From Prunella strophiata (Eukaryota > Chordata > Aves > Passeriformes > Prunellidae), in the NCBI GenBank assembly GCA_036583965.1, contig JAZBQD010000014.1, positions 42,506,990 through 42,570,989 of the forward strand: DNA of 64,000 bases, given 5' to 3'. Below the pieces are notes generated by a model. That model was not told where the DNA came from. It saw only the letters and a list, made by a program, of their open reading frames with translations, and searched no databases. The position numbers were made by a program, and so were the translations under genes. Numbering within the stretch: the first letter of the stretch is position 1; the number at the start of each line of letters is the position of its first letter. Below, in pieces: positions 39,413 to 53,400 of the stretch.

Positions 39413-42000
39413 CTTATAGTTGGGAGAGGGAAGAGTTTCCAATTCCAGTATATGATCCTCAGTGCACAATTACTGTAGAATAAAGAGGTTTATGGCTTGA
39501 ATTCAATAATACTGTTCTGTAAAGAAAACCTTTTCATTGAATACTCCACTAGGTATTTGGATGATATACTGAGCATCTGTTGTAATGAAGAGTCACCAAA
39601 GGTCTGCTTTTTGGTGCTCTTCTGGTTCCAGGGAAGAGGCAGAAAGAAAGACTTGCTTTTTGTTTGTTCTTGCTGGTTTCAATGGCCAGTTGTGGTTCCT
39701 AAGTATAGAGGTCAGTGAAGCTGACTTCTGTATGCCTGCAGCTGGTTCAGTGCTGGCTGGAGAGAATCAGGCACCTCTCAAATCGTTGCAGCAGCTTCAA
39801 TATTCTTCACCATCTTTTCATGGAAAGTGAGGGGATGTGATGTTAGCAAATTTCTGAAGGAAAAATTGGCAGGCAGGATTCTATATGGCCTTTTAGGTAG
39901 CCCAGCACATCTCCCCCTGCCTTAGTACATGACAAAACTCTACCACAAAACATATGCTGTGCAGTCACCAGCCTTTTATAAAGCTGTCATGCACATTGAA
40001 ACACCGCAGCTTTCTAGGTGTTTTGAAAGTGCGTGTCCTGTCTGATGGAGTTTTGTCCATTGCCACACCATAGTACTGTGCACTGGATGTTATGAACAAA
40101 TTTTAAAATTAGCTAAAGCAAAGCCACTGATCACCTAATTGGGTTGTTACTGCCTTAGTAAAGCTTGCTGATCTTTAATATGGAGTAGCTGTAAATGTTA
40201 ACACCCACAGCTTCGTAAATGCAAATAAAGTTATAGGAAGTTTAACATTTGGAAAGGAAGTACTAAAAAGGCATGTGCAGGAGCCTGGGTGTGTCAGGAG
40301 GAGAGGCCACTGCAGGCCAGCTATCTTGGGTGGCACGTTTGGAGCACAAACTATCAAACGCAGCACTGTACCAGCCTTGCTTGTGCACTGTTCTTTGTGC
40401 TGGTGCCCCCACCTATCAGCCAGAGAACAGGAGCTCTTTAAGTCACAGCTACCCAGCATTACTTCAAAGACCTGAACTCACCTGCCTAAAAGGGGTTTGT
40501 ATACATGTATATCTAGTTGGAACTGGAGTCCAGGAGTTCAGTGTCATTTCTCAGAAAATGTTGGATCATCTCTTAAAACTGGAGTACTGGTATTCTGTGT
40601 AATGTCTTATGGATGTTTAAAAGTAGTCAGGATTTAAGTACTGATTAAACAGTTTGCTTTATCATCCTTCATTCATGTCAAAATTAATTGGACAAAACTG
40701 CTGCCAATTCACTACTCAAAGATGGTAAGTAAAGATACTTGCAAAGATACTCACCAGTTGAGTTCATGTTCTGCAGCAATGTTGCCAATTAACTTTTAGT
40801 AAGGGTTTACAACTTTAAAGTACTTCATATATATCTTGATCTCTAAAAATGAGTTTTCAGCATTTTTGTAAAGTTGGAAGAGAAAAATAGATTGTTAACA
40901 TTTTTTGGTCTGAATATAAGAGAGAAAGCACAGTTTGAATGTATATACATTTGTAGTGTTTGATCCCAGAGTTTAGCCATACTAAGCTCTCTCATATACT
41001 CCATGATGAACCACTTAGACAAGAAATAAGGGTGCATGCAGAGGAGATGGGAGACTTGCAAGCAGACAGCACTTGTGTTACTCCTTTGCACATCAGTCAC
41101 TTCTGAAAGACTGTAATTTCATTAGAACTTAGCAGTGTTTTGAACATTGTTATATTGGTTTAAAAAAATTTACTACTTCGCAGTTGTTAGTTAACTTACA
41201 ATGAACAATAAAGTTTTGTTGTTTGAACTTCTGCCTAATTGTAATGAAAGGAGAAGTACTAGCTCTGCAAACAGATTTTATAGAAGTATGAAAACAGAGC
41301 CAGCAGTTTACACAATCTACAGAAATGACATGTCATTACCACAAACTAGCTACTACAGGAAGTAACTCTTGAGTTATGTGCCAGATTATATATTAACTTG
41401 AGACTCTGCATACATAAAATTATTTGGGGACAAATACTCCATGTTCTTTAAGAGCCCCTTAGACCTCTGGGGAAGAAAAATCTTAGCAGACACCTCCTAA
41501 CTCTTTTATTGGACAAGTTTTGATATAAAAGCTCACATCTCCTCAATATATGGAATGGAATGAAATTAAGGAGGCAGTTGTTTCATGGGATCACCTCTGA
41601 GACATGAAAAAAACGTGTGCACAGTATCCACAGGTGCCTCTTGACCAACACAGATCTCTCATGGTGTGTTTCCTTATAGGAACAACTGAGATTTTGGGTA
41701 AATCCCTGAAGCTGAAAACCATGCAGGTAAATAATTTAGATAATGATGCTGTTAACCTAATGCAGAAATTGACTTGCCAAACTAGTAGCTTATGAATTTG
41801 TAGCATTTGTAGTCTGGGTAGCTGGCTTCTGAATGTTAGTGATAGCTTTGCCCTCCAGCAGAATGGCTTTCTGCAGTTATGCACTAAATACTCAAAACTG
41901 ATGGCAAGTTCTGGAATCACTCTTAGTAGTTAGGTAACAACAAGTTTTTCCACAATTTCTTAATAGCTTAAACTAGGTGCTGCCTCTGAAAAGAAGCACA

Positions 42001-42062
42001 TCATGCGTCTTCGTCCTCCTCTTCGTTCCTTCCTCTTTGCATTAGCATTTCACACACCTGTA
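42001..42062 (-). other. Short acidic frame behind a splice-acceptor-like sequence
   Basis: On the minus strand a pyrimidine-rich tract ending CTCTGTTGCAG (to 42063) is followed by TA and then 19 codons ending in a stop: QVCEMLMQRGRNEEEDEDA. An acidic tail of this kind is typical of true protein C-termini, and the acceptor is good. However, I recognise no protein, and no convincing upstream exon was found on the minus strand to the right. It may be chance. Confidence 0.2.
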
Positions 42063-45000
42063 CTGCAACAGAGATAAAGATTGAAGATTTTGTCCTGAAA
42101 ATTTACAAGACAAAAAATTGTCTTTTAAATGGACTTGCCACCACTGCATGAAGGGCAGCCTCAGTGCAAGAGAATGTAGAAATAAGAATCAGAGAAAGAC
42201 AGGACTTCGTCTTCCTCTAGTCCTCCTTCAAAGGTTCCAGCATCCACACTATTCAGATAACAACAACAGGACAGAACGCTGTCCCCCTTGTTATCACTGG
42301 TGAAGAGAGTAGAAGAAATCATGAAGTCAATGCAGTTAGGTGCTGCTAGCACTTCCTTGTTGCTCTTTGAAAGAATGATAAAGTGTTCACTCTTGATAAA
42401 TATTTCCTCTAGTTTGCTTAGCCCAGTTGTCACAGGCATTTTGAAAGGAGTGCACCTGGCTGAATTGTTAACTGTGCTCTTATTTCTTTTTCAGGGGAGC
42501 TGGGGTACAACTGTCATCTTGTGGTGTTTTTAAGAAAGCAGAAATAGAAAACTAACTTTCATTTTATATGCAGCACGTCCGTGTGGGATGGACACAGATG
42601 ATACAAAAATGAGTTAGGAAAGTCTTTTTGGCTGATAACAGCAGTGTTATATTTTCCTTCTGTTGCCAGCTTTGAGTCTCTTTGCCCCCAAACTTTGTGC
42701 TGCATCCAAACACCAAAAATTTGGAGTCTGCAGGCCTTGGGAATGGAGAGAAGTTGAGCGTAAAGAGAGCCTGCTGAGGATTTTCAAGACTGAGATTTGG
42801 AAATAAGTTTCTCTCCTCCACTTATGAAGAATCTAATATAGGACCTTTTGGAACATTGCATATCTATATTTAGGTTTTCCTTACCTATATCCTTTTTTTC
42901 CTCCTTTATTTTTATATGGACAAGTTTTAAAATAAATGCATATATGAAATAAATTCCACATCTAAAGTCTTGCAGATAAGGGATGTTGTAGGAGTGGTAT
43001 GCTTCCTACATGTTTTCATATAGATGAGAGGGACAGAGGACATGATATTACAGGCTTTATTTTGGTTAGATTAATGTTTTCAGTCAACATTAAACCTGAA
43101 ATGCTGAAGTACCAAAACACTGCCTTGTGTTCTGCTGCCCTCCCATTGACCCATCAGCTTTAACTCTTGGTAATTCTCATCCACTTTAGATTTCTTTCCG
43201 TCTTCCACTTCCTTGACCTCTTCTCAGTAGCACTTTTGCCACTGGAGCTACAGAATATCTATCTGGAGATTCATGACACCCCCATAAGTGTGGAGGGAAG
43301 AATGAAACTGCAGTTAGTCCCAGATTATAATTTTATGTTGCAAACAGTAAAGTTAAGCAACTGAAAAAGAAGTATAGACTTTTAACTGTTGATTTTCAAT
43401 TAGAACTCCTTCCCTTCCCCATGCAATTATATCAAATCCATGTTGTGCTTTAGAAAAATGGGGAGAGGTAGCTCTTCTAACAGCTCAACACTGGAAATAT
43501 TACTATTCCAGTGATGCAGAAGGGTTTGTCTGGAGCCCAGAATAATTCAGCATCATCATCCTCACATCTCCTCTGTCTTCAACAGCTAGTGGCTCAGTTC
43601 CTGCAGAAGAGCACAATGGCTAATCCTGTGTAAGAGTCCCAGTACAGGTATGACTTTAAATTAGTTGAAAGCCTTGGAAGGCTCCAGAAGGACAAGTGCA
43701 ATTGCTTCTGCATATGAATGAAAAGAAGTGTGTAGTTTAGACCTTGAGACAAGTTCAGAGTAGTCAAAGTTACGTAAATTAATGTTATTTAGTGAAATAT
43801 CTTTTTTTACAAATGAGACATTATAAAAAAGAATCTGCATTTATTATGTGAGTAAAGCAGAGGATATGGGAAGTCAGGAATGGAAATGAAGAAACAGGAT
43901 AACTTATATTTCCCTCTTTTTAAAAGCGAAAATGTCATATTTTAGGTAAAAGTCCATACTTTTCTAGCCCAGCTGTTGTGCTTCACATGAAACTGAGAAA
44001 TGCTATATAAAGCACTTGCTGTTAAGATAGAATTTCTCTCTTGCTTTACTGCAGTTCCCTTCTAAACCAGGCCCTAGTTCCGCATTTCATATAAAATAAA
44101 AGGAGCCAGGTGCTTCAGAACTGCCAAGACTGAATTGGGAGGTCAGCATCACAGTTTTTCTTTAACTGTAGTCATTGATGTTTCACATACAGTTAACATC
44201 CATTAAAGTTTTTAATTTCACTTAAGGTCCTTCAAATCCTTTTAAATCTTTTTTTCCAAATAGCTATTTGAAGTTTTATTTGTTTTAAATGGTAGGAAAA
44301 AAAAAATCAAAACCAGCTAATTATTAAAAATGGAGATACTAAACATGACTTTTCAACTGACACCAAACTCAGTTTTCACACAGAGTATTTTCCTATTTCA
44401 AGAGAACTTTCTGTAATCTAAAAACATAACTGCATATTTGTGAAATCTTAAATAACATTATGGGATTTTTTAATATATAAAGTTGTGTATGGAGGTAACT
44501 GAAAGAGCTTGGGTTAAGAATGTAAATGCTTCCTGGCAGAGACTCTCTTACCTTCAAGACCAACAATTTCCCATTATTCAAGCTCAGAGACTTTTCCCAC
44601 TTTTGTGTAGGATATGATTCAAGGAGCACCCCACACAAGTTTCTCTTGGGGACAGTGCTGAGGTGAGTATCAGACAGGGAGAGAGTTGTTTTCTGTTTAT
44701 TAGAATACATTCAAGGTACCGATGTGCCTCTACAAGTTTTCTCCAAAGGCAACTTTTCACTCAGCACGGCTTAAAAAGTCTGGGTCCTGTCATCTCCTGT
44801 GCAAACCAAGAGCCTTAACTGCTCAGAAGGTCATGGATTTCTGATAAATGTTCAGTTCATCGTTATTTTAGAGCAAGAAGAGTTCAGGAGCTTGAACAGC
44901 AGAATTACAGATTTGGAAAGTTATGTAGACATCATTAAATTCAGAATTCAATGGCCACATTAAATAGCAGGAGCTGTGAACTGACAAAACTCTTCATTGT

Positions 45001-45649
45001 GAAATCAATATGGGGCCATTCTCCTAAGGTATCTTCCCTCAAGGAAGCAGCTCTAATCCTCACTATGTCAAGACTTCTTGGGCACATGAAATTATAAAGG
45101 AAGCTCATTGACAAGTGAAATATGGCAAGAGGGAGTCATATCCAGTACTGTTGCACCTAGTAAAAGCCTACATGAAGTGACTGCATACATGCCAGCCTTG
45201 GCGCTGGTGAGTCTTGGTGTGCTGTGTGTTCCTTGGACACTGGTGAGTGGATAGGACTCAATATGAGTAGGGATGCTCTGCTCGTCTCCAGAGCTAGCAC
45301 CAACAACCTGAGAATGTCCCCTTAGTTTCCTTGTCCACTCTTAGCCTCAGCAGAGGTGATGAAGGTAGCACCTGTCACAAGAGGCCTTGGCACCACATTT
45401 CTAACCTTCTTATCACATTTATCCTTGAGATATGTTACTAGCCCTTTGCATCAGAGCCACAGTATTCCTCAGCACTACAGCTGTGCCAAAGGAGCCTTCT
45501 CCCCAAGATTCCCTGTGGCAGGTGATAAGGATATTCAGTTTTTGGAGGTGAAGTGAGATCTCTGCTGTCAAACAGTGAAAGTGTAACTCCTTGTTCTATG
45601 GAACACCAGGTTCCAAACATATCAGCACTTGAAACATGGTTTAAGTGCA

Positions 45650-47375
45650 GAAAATTCAATGACAATTTACCTGACATAGGTGATTGGTGAGGTAACTAGA
45701 GGAGATGCCCTGGCTGGAATTATTTATTACTATGAACAATCTGTCTGAGGCTGTAGAGGTTGAAGGCAGCTTTGGCTGCAACTCTGAGTTTGTATAGGTT
45801 AAAATCCTGAGATAAATGAGAAAATTAATAAAATTGGCAGTCTTGACTTCCAAAGGGCAAATTTCAGCTTGTTTGGGAATCTGCTGGACAGAATCACATG
45901 AGAGGCAATCAGTTGCCCTGGCACAGCTAGTTGAGCTTCAAGAACAAACTTCTCAAAACACAGAACTTGGTCCCTTCCAGTTCAATAAAGGTAAGCGAAG
46001 GTGGTGCGAGGCTCGTGTGGATGATCAGAACACTCTAGACTGACTGAAAATATGAAATCTAGCCAATGGCAGCATAAGTGTGCTACCCATCCACTTCACT
46101 GTGGTGAGTGGAGAGGCCCTATGATGAACAGAAGACACAAATGTCATACCCATCTTCAAGAAGGCAGAGAAAGAGAATCCAGGGAACTACAGGTCAAGAG
46201 CTCTAACTTCAGTTTCCCAGAAGATTTTTCCTCCTGGAAACCATTTCTGAGCTCATGAACTGCAAGAAGGTGATTAAAAATAGGCAGCATGAATTTACCA
46301 TGGGCAAATTGCCACTGATGAACCGATTGATTGATCATTGTGAGGTGGACTGATTCCATGGATAAGGGAAGAGTGGTGAATGTTGTTTACCTTGGCTTTT
46401 CCCAAGGTCTTTGATAGTATCCTACCAATCAAAATATGGACCGGATAAGCAGATTATAAAGTGGATGGATAACTGGTTGAAATTCCAGGCCAGACAGGTT
46501 GTGATTGGCAGTATAAAGTCCATCCCACAGCTGGTTGCTAGTGGCAGTCCTACCTCAAATTCTGGGATAAATGCTGTTTGGTGTCTTCATGCTGATGATC
46601 TGATCTAATGGGAGAGATCTGCACTATCAGCAGATTCATGGATCATACCAGCCTTCAGGGAAGGAGTTGATATGCCAGAGGGCAGGGCTGTTGATTAGAG
46701 GAACCAAGTCAAGCTGGAGGAATGCATTTCCAGGAATCTTACCAAGTTCAGCAAAGATAGGTGAGAAGTCTTGCACATGCTGGAGATGAACTGACTGAAG
46801 GGCAGCTTTGTAGAAAGGGACCTGCGGTACTGGTGGACACGATGAGCACAAGTTGGCAGTTGAGGCAAACAAGGTCAGCCTCCTCCCACATTGTATTAGC
46901 AAGCTGTATCTAGCAGGTTCTAGGGAAGTAATTGTTCCCTCTGTCTGGTGCTTGTGAGACTGCTTCTGGAGTACCTTTTTTGTTGCCCAGCACAAGAGAC
47001 TGACACAGTGGTTTTGAGTGCAGCAGAGTCACTAAGATCACACAGGCTGAAGTGCATGCATATGGGCCAAGTGTGAAAGGGTAAATACAGGAAAGAGATC
47101 AAAACTCTTCTTGGAGATGTATGGTGTACAGGGGAAGAGCTAATGGACACAAGTTGCAATACAAGAAATTCTGCCTGTAAGGAAAAACATTTTCACTGTT
47201 AATATTATCAAAGTGCTGGAATGGACTTAAAGTCAATATTGGGGATTATCAGACCTTGAAGAAATTCAAAACCTGACTGAGCAAGATGCTTTAGTTGGAG
47301 ATGCTTTGCATAAGAAGTTGAACTAGCAGACCTCCAGGGATCACTTTCAACCTGTCCATCAGAGAAGAGGAGCAA
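45650..47375 (+). mobile_element. Decayed CR1 LINE copy (ORF2 3' half and 3' UTR side)
   Basis: Chicken-repeat-1 (CR1) is the main avian non-LTR retrotransposon. Here the plus strand tracks the CR1 ORF2 nucleotide sequence in order. A segment at about 45.69-46.0 kb resembles the endonuclease-to-RT linker. Around 46.15 kb, translation gives HLQEGRERESRELQ, a decayed form of the CR1 FKKG..EDPGNYR motif. The reverse-transcriptase stretch runs on through IIKWMDNWL.FQARQVVIGS at 46.45-46.52 kb and the remnant of the catalytic aspartate pair as HADDL at about 46.59 kb. The C-terminal segment and tail run to the usual last sentence of CR1 (GACCTCCAGGGATCA at 47330-47344). All frames are broken by stops and indels, and internal pieces are missing near 46.0-46.1 kb. 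It is an old, dead, 5'-truncated copy. The left limit is uncertain by 100 bases or more. Confidence 0.8.
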
Positions 47376-50300
47376 AAACCAGCAAATGGCAATAATTTAC
47401 TGCTGCAGACCTGCTCGGACCCTTATTGTCAGAGAGCTCTAGGGCCAAAGATGAGGCACCTACACATTTCAACACTGAAGCATGGCAGCTAAGTTTTCAT
47501 TTGAGAACTGCAAGTTTCAATGAAGAACCCTAAGGTCTGAATATCTTTTTGAATGTGGTTCTTAGTAGTCAACTAAAAAGAATGGATCTAGTTTTCAAAG
47601 AGTACAGGCTTCTCTCCTGAAGACATGAAAGACATTAGAGAATGATTGATCAAGATTGCTTTGAGGGACGTTTTCTTTCCTGTTGTCCTAAGATGAGATT
47701 GGAGGTTGTAGGAAGTGGCAGATGTTTTGGAGTGGACCTATTGTTTTCAGGACTTTATATTGTTATTTTCCATTGTGAGTTTTCCTATCTGCTAATAGTG
47801 AATGCATACATGTAGCTAGTGTACATGATTGCATTTGGCACCTTTTTGGACTTAGATGATAGTTGTTGTCTAACTGGTGCTAATTTACATTTTCAGACAC
47901 TCTGCTTATCTTCAGCATTAGCAAAACTATATGAGAAGGTGATGTTGCTGCACTCTGTGTTATGCAGGGCGGTAAATGTAGGTATGCATTACAAGAATAA
48001 TTGTATAGACTGAAAAGATGATATACATTAGTATTTTGTTAAAAAGTATGCACATTAAAAAGTATGGACTTTTGTTTCCCAAGCACACATAATGCTTGGG
48101 AAAAAAGTCATTATCTCTTCATGACTGATCAAATTCTATACATTTTATAAGAAAACTTTTTGTGTCACTAAAAAAAGTTAGTGTTACATACATATTTATG
48201 ATACATATTTAATAGAATATATGATTTTTCCTTCTTCTAGTGTAATAGTTCACAGTTTTGTAGCAACTTCCACAGATGTAGGTAACAGGACAAGTGAGTA
48301 AATAATTGTAATCCTTATATGTAAGAAAAAAATTCCTCCTGATTTTTAACTTTTGGTAACTTGAAGCTGTTTCTTGTGTTTTGTCTTAAATACAGCAGCT
48401 TCATCATTAGTTTGATAATGCCTCTCTCTCTATGATAAAACAGTTAGAATTCTTCCTTCTTCCTTTCCTCAGTGGTATGTGAACAAATCAACATGCTGGC
48501 TTATATTTTATTAGAGTTATGGGGAAGGGGAAATGAGATTTGTGAAATGGGGAAGGAAAAAATATTTATCAGATTTCAATCCTTGGATTAAATTATATCA
48601 TGGTCTGTAAGAAAAATTATGTGGCTCTTCAGTTTTGTTTTAGCAGAGGTTCTATGATCCAAAATCCATGCCATATTCAGTGCATATACTAAAAGCATCA
48701 CTCACATGCTGGTCACAAGAATATGGTTCTATTAAAAAAGTTGTCACTTACAAGTCTTTTTCCCTGTAGTTCAGAAAATAATTTCTATTTGAATAGCTTT
48801 GAAATTTCAAGATCAGAATATTTTTATAAGCAATAGTTTAAAGCCTGTGATATAATCTGAAGACTATCAAACATATGATCTTCCTAATGTGCCAGGACTT
48901 TGATTACATAAAAATACTTTGTTGATTCTTAGTGAATATTCATGAATGGTGTATATATGGTTGGTATGCATATGCACAGTATAAAACAACATTGTAAAAA
49001 ATACATCTTTATACTTATGGAAGATTTTAAAAATAAATCATTCCTTTCTACCTCTTTTTTCCCCCTCATTTTTAATTAATGCCTACTTAATGACTGTCTA
49101 TATTATCTCAGTATAATTTTTGCTGTGGTGATGTCTCTGTAGAATCATTGATATTTCCTCTAAAATGAGAACTGGAAGACAGTCTATATTAGTTACTAGT
49201 TTACTTGATCATGTCCTGGAATATCCCTAGCCTTCAGGCAAACTCATTGAATTTCTCTCCTGTTTTAGAGTGTGTAGAGGCAGCTGATAGGCTTGAAGTC
49301 ATGGTCAATGGGGATCTAGTCAAAACAGTCAATATTATCCATAAAGTGAGTCAACTCATTTTAAAGCAGGCATCTACTTTTAGTCAGATGAATCACTCTC
49401 TAACTTCATTGATGTAGATATGTCAAGGTGGATGAGATGGATCCCACCCTCACATTCCCTTGATATTTCTCCTCACTTGTTTGAGAGTGAATTGAAGCAC
49501 TTAAAAAGAATTTTGCAGTGCAGTTTGTATTGCATTTGCAATTGGGACAACAACTCTCAGCCTTGCTGAGTTAAGCTGTAAGTTACCAGCTTGGTAATGC
49601 CAGCTGTGTATGGGGATTCTACTGTGTATGAACTGGTCATGGTCGATACGTGAGTCAGTGGTGCATTCAGCATTTAAATGCAATAAGTGCCTTTGGTGTT
49701 CTTACTGAAAAATGGCTCTAATGAGAGTCATATTTACACTTTAGTAAGCTTGCTTTTCAAATAGCTCCAGAACTTTTAGATTAAGTTGGCTGACAGATTC
49801 TAAACAATTTTCCAAGTGTTGTACCAAATCCATATCGGGTACATATTCTGACTGCATGTCATTATATAATGTATGCTAAGTTCTATCTGAATTTGTTTAC
49901 TGGCATGTGAACAGAGGAACAACCTCATCTTCTTATTCTGGATTTCCTGCCACTATGCTCCTTCTCAGGAACAGAGAGGAACTTGAAAAGACTGGGTTGA
50001 AGCTGCAAACATTCGTTAGATAGAGAGAGAGAAGAAAGATAGGTCTGATGAATCAACAGGTACCAGAAAGGGGAGAATGACCCTGAACTTCTAAGCCATG
50101 TTGTTTTCTCCAAACATTATGCCATTTTCTATCTCTGTCCCTCATATCGGTTGGGTTGTTTGTATAATGCCAATTCCATGTTTTCTTTAGCATGTTGTTG
50201 TCAGGTAGGCGAAAATGACAAAAGAGTGGATAGAAGGCAGTGGTGAGCAGTTGTAGGTCCTTATAGCAACCACGAGCACCATGTTTTGCCACAGATGGAA

Positions 50301-50382
50301 GGCCTTGCAGATGAAGATTAGAGAATAAATTAGCAGAGGCATTAAATATAATTAATTGATATCCTGTTTGGTTGTCTGGTTT

Positions 50383-50418
<36 letters not shown>

Positions 50419-53400
50419 TTTTTTTTTTTTTTTTTTAATCATTTCAAGTAGCATGAATTAGGATGGGAGCTACTCTTTCCTCTGGAGTTGTGTCAACAGG
50501 CAGGTCATGATAGGAATGCTTCCACCCCCACTTACTGTATGGCTGAAATGCTGGAGACGGGTTATTTGTTCCTCTGCTCTGCATCACATGGCGTAATTCT
50601 GGATGCCCTTTGCCTGGAGGAAGTCACAGCCCAGCTCAAGGTTCAGAGGCTTCCTTAGCAGTGTGGGAGGAGAAGTGGGAGTGGATTCCACAGAAACCTC
50701 TGATCAGGAAGCTGCCCAAGCAAGCTAGTGGGGAATGGCTGCATTCCAGGGGAGTTTCCTACTTGCTGTGCCACTGGGGCATGCCAAGGAGCATATCCTG
50801 GCCTGTGCCAAGTGCTCTTGTCTTCATCTGCCTTTTTCCAAGCTCTTGATGGAAGGGTTATGCTTCAGCCTGCAGGTGAGGCAGGGTAGGAGCTTCCTGT
50901 AATGGGAATCTCATTTAGGCTTAAGAGGTGAGCTAGCAGATTTCAAGGGCTGCCATGAGAATAAGGCTAAGATTCCTTGCCTTATGGCAAAATTGTAGGT
51001 TCATAGAAATGCAAGTAACTACCAACAAGTGCCTTACTGGAGATGGTGAAGCTCTGCAGTACCTTTGAACTTTGCAAGAACTGGTGCCAAGTAACAAAAA
51101 TCTCTCGCATCTCTGCCTTGTTCCAAATCCACAGGTTAAAGGAGGTTGTACACTTGCAGGAATATTTTTTCACTGCATGAATTCAGTAGGCTGGTTTTGC
51201 ACCTGTAAGAAGCTGGTGTGCTACTTGCCTTTTCCCTGGTCTTCAACTAATTGCAATTTGAAAAACATTGTTTTACAGTGTCCTTAACATGGGCTTTATA
51301 GTAAGTAAACATTACATCCTGTTTACATGGTCACATCCAGTAAAACCCAAATATTGAAATTTCTTCAAATTCATCCCACATTTTATTTAGTTACATTATA
51401 TGCATTCAATGTATTTAAAGATTAAACAATGTTAAAACAATTTGTTACTGTGGTTTAAGCAAAACTTTATGGGTTCTTTGTCCACAATCCTGTCTACTTT
51501 TGAAATTTGCCCCATTCCCAGGGAAAGATTTGAAAGAAAGAAAAAAATGGTAGAAAATGTGATCTTGCTTCTTTATTGTCGGTGTGTAAATATCTTTATG
51601 GAATTAATATTATGAAGACAGAAGCTTACTTACACCAAATAATTTTATGGGTAAAACAGAACTGTTACATGCATAGAAAAAAAAAAAAAAGGCATACCAT
51701 AAAATGCCAGTGTTTCAAAAGTACAGTGGTGTGGAATTTTTAAACAGTGTAACTACCAATCCTGTATCCGTCTTCAAATAAGGACTCAAACATAAATATT
51801 GCAGTCTTTACTGAATGAGAGTCTGTGGTGTTTGTGTAGATGTGAGACCAAAGTAAGTAACTTAGCAGCTTTCTCTGCTTCCAGAAACTTTGACTATATG
51901 TCCAGTTGAGACCTATTAAAAGGAGAAAATTTTCATAGTGAACAGGTTCTGTTTTGCTATGCTGTATGTGGACACACCACTCATCTGCTAGCTGGATATG
52001 ATGGAGTAGCTCATAAGTAGTCTACTCTCCTCATGTGGCCAACCTCAGTGGTGATGAAGTGCACATTTTCTATCAACAAATAAATTTTGAGGCTGAGACA
52101 CCTTTCTATCTTTTCCCACCACTATGTATTTGTTTGCCACTGTCTCCCCAACTTCTGCCAGTCTGCTCTAATATCTTGTGCATTGCTCCAATTCTCCTAA
52201 TTTAGTTGATGAGGTTCTTCATCTGGGCTTCTGTTTAATACCTTTTTATTTAGTAAAACCTTGACCTAGGAGCTCAAGGCTCCAGTCGTTTTGCCAATCA
52301 CTTCCTTCAGTTGTTATCTCTGTTCTTACATAGCAAAGACAAGCTGATTTTCTCTCTCACTATCATATTTATCTCTTTCTGCCTGCTCCATTCTTTAGCC
52401 TGTTTTAGCAGCTTTGTCTCTGGTCTTGCTCTGATTTATTTTTCAGGTCAGTTACTGCTTGCTCTGTAGAAAATCTTTTCATGAGATTTTACACCTCTCC
52501 CATTTGGTCTTCTGGTTCCCACCCTTCACTGATGACAATATGTACTGTATTTTAAGTATCTTAACTCTGGCAAAGAAAAAAAGGGAGGCCAAGTTAAGTA
52601 CCTAATGTTGGATAGTTGATGGCAGGAATAACCTTCCAAAGTTCCTCTATAATCACTAGGAAAGAAGGTAGATGCTTTTGAAGAATTGGTTCATAAGAGC
52701 AAGACAGCTTCTTGAAATTAACAGTGTGTGTAGTCCTTAGTATCAAAGTTATTGGAGTAACTATAAGCAAATGTGACAATTCCTCAGTAGGTTGAAGCAG
52801 CTTCTTAAGGCTGCTGTACTGTTCAAGTTTTGTGGCATCGTTCCTGAAATCCCCAGTATTCAATGTAACCTGAAATATCAAACACATTTAAAAACAGTGA
52901 TTATATAAAATGTTGTCTGCTACAGAAGTTTTTCAAATTAATGCAAATATAAATACCACTACCCTCTTACTTATTTATGACCAAAATTTCAGTGTCACAA
53001 TCATAACTTTTAACAGTGGAATTGATATCATCATTGGTGACACAAGTATTCATTCCTTAGTCCTCCAGGAATGAATAAATAGGCTGACCTTTTATCTCAC
53101 ATAATGAATATCTTATGTAATCCTTGAGTGGCTCCACCTATATACAACAGGATTTATTACTTAAACTACTGTAAGAAGAAAATAAATAACAGCATGTTGA
53201 ATATGGGATCCTGCTCTCAAAAGCACGTCTATTTTTCTCTTGGGAGAAGAGTAGAGCAATTAAATGAGGGAGGACAGATAAGAAGAAAGAAAGGGAATAG
53301 ATGTTCACATGCATGTCTCATTTAAAACTTTAAAATGCTTTAATACAACAGGAGATCTAAAATCTGTACACCAAGATAGGGTGTAATAAGGCATTGTTTA

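Larger units (their letters stand above)
31691..45649. other. Intergenic DNA upstream of the ARID2 locus, no gene recognised
   Basis: An AT-rich stretch with short frames on both strands, none resembling a protein. It contains long poly-T tracts (32538-32563, 37213-37241), a composite AT/GT/ATGT microsatellite (35522-35582), a cluster of ATCATGCAT motifs (37062-37123), a C-run followed by an A/C-rich low-complexity tract (39268-39412) and a short acidic frame behind an acceptor-like sequence at 42001-42062 (minus strand). A rightward non-coding transcript from the CpG block at 31 kb could run through it. Confidence 0.5.

Noticed and set aside
39176..39478. Lys/Gln-rich plus frames and Phe-rich minus frames
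   Set aside because: They are produced entirely by the A/C low-complexity tract.
46411..46608. 65-codon frame KWMDNWLKFQARQVVIG as a possible host gene
   Set aside because: It matches the CR1 reverse-transcriptase region in order with its neighbours, so it is part of the dead CR1 copy.
50053..50454. 133-codon minus frame with a poly-Lys start
   Set aside because: The start lies in the poly-T/poly-A tract and the remainder is not recognisable. It is kept only as a possible retroinsertion in the findings.
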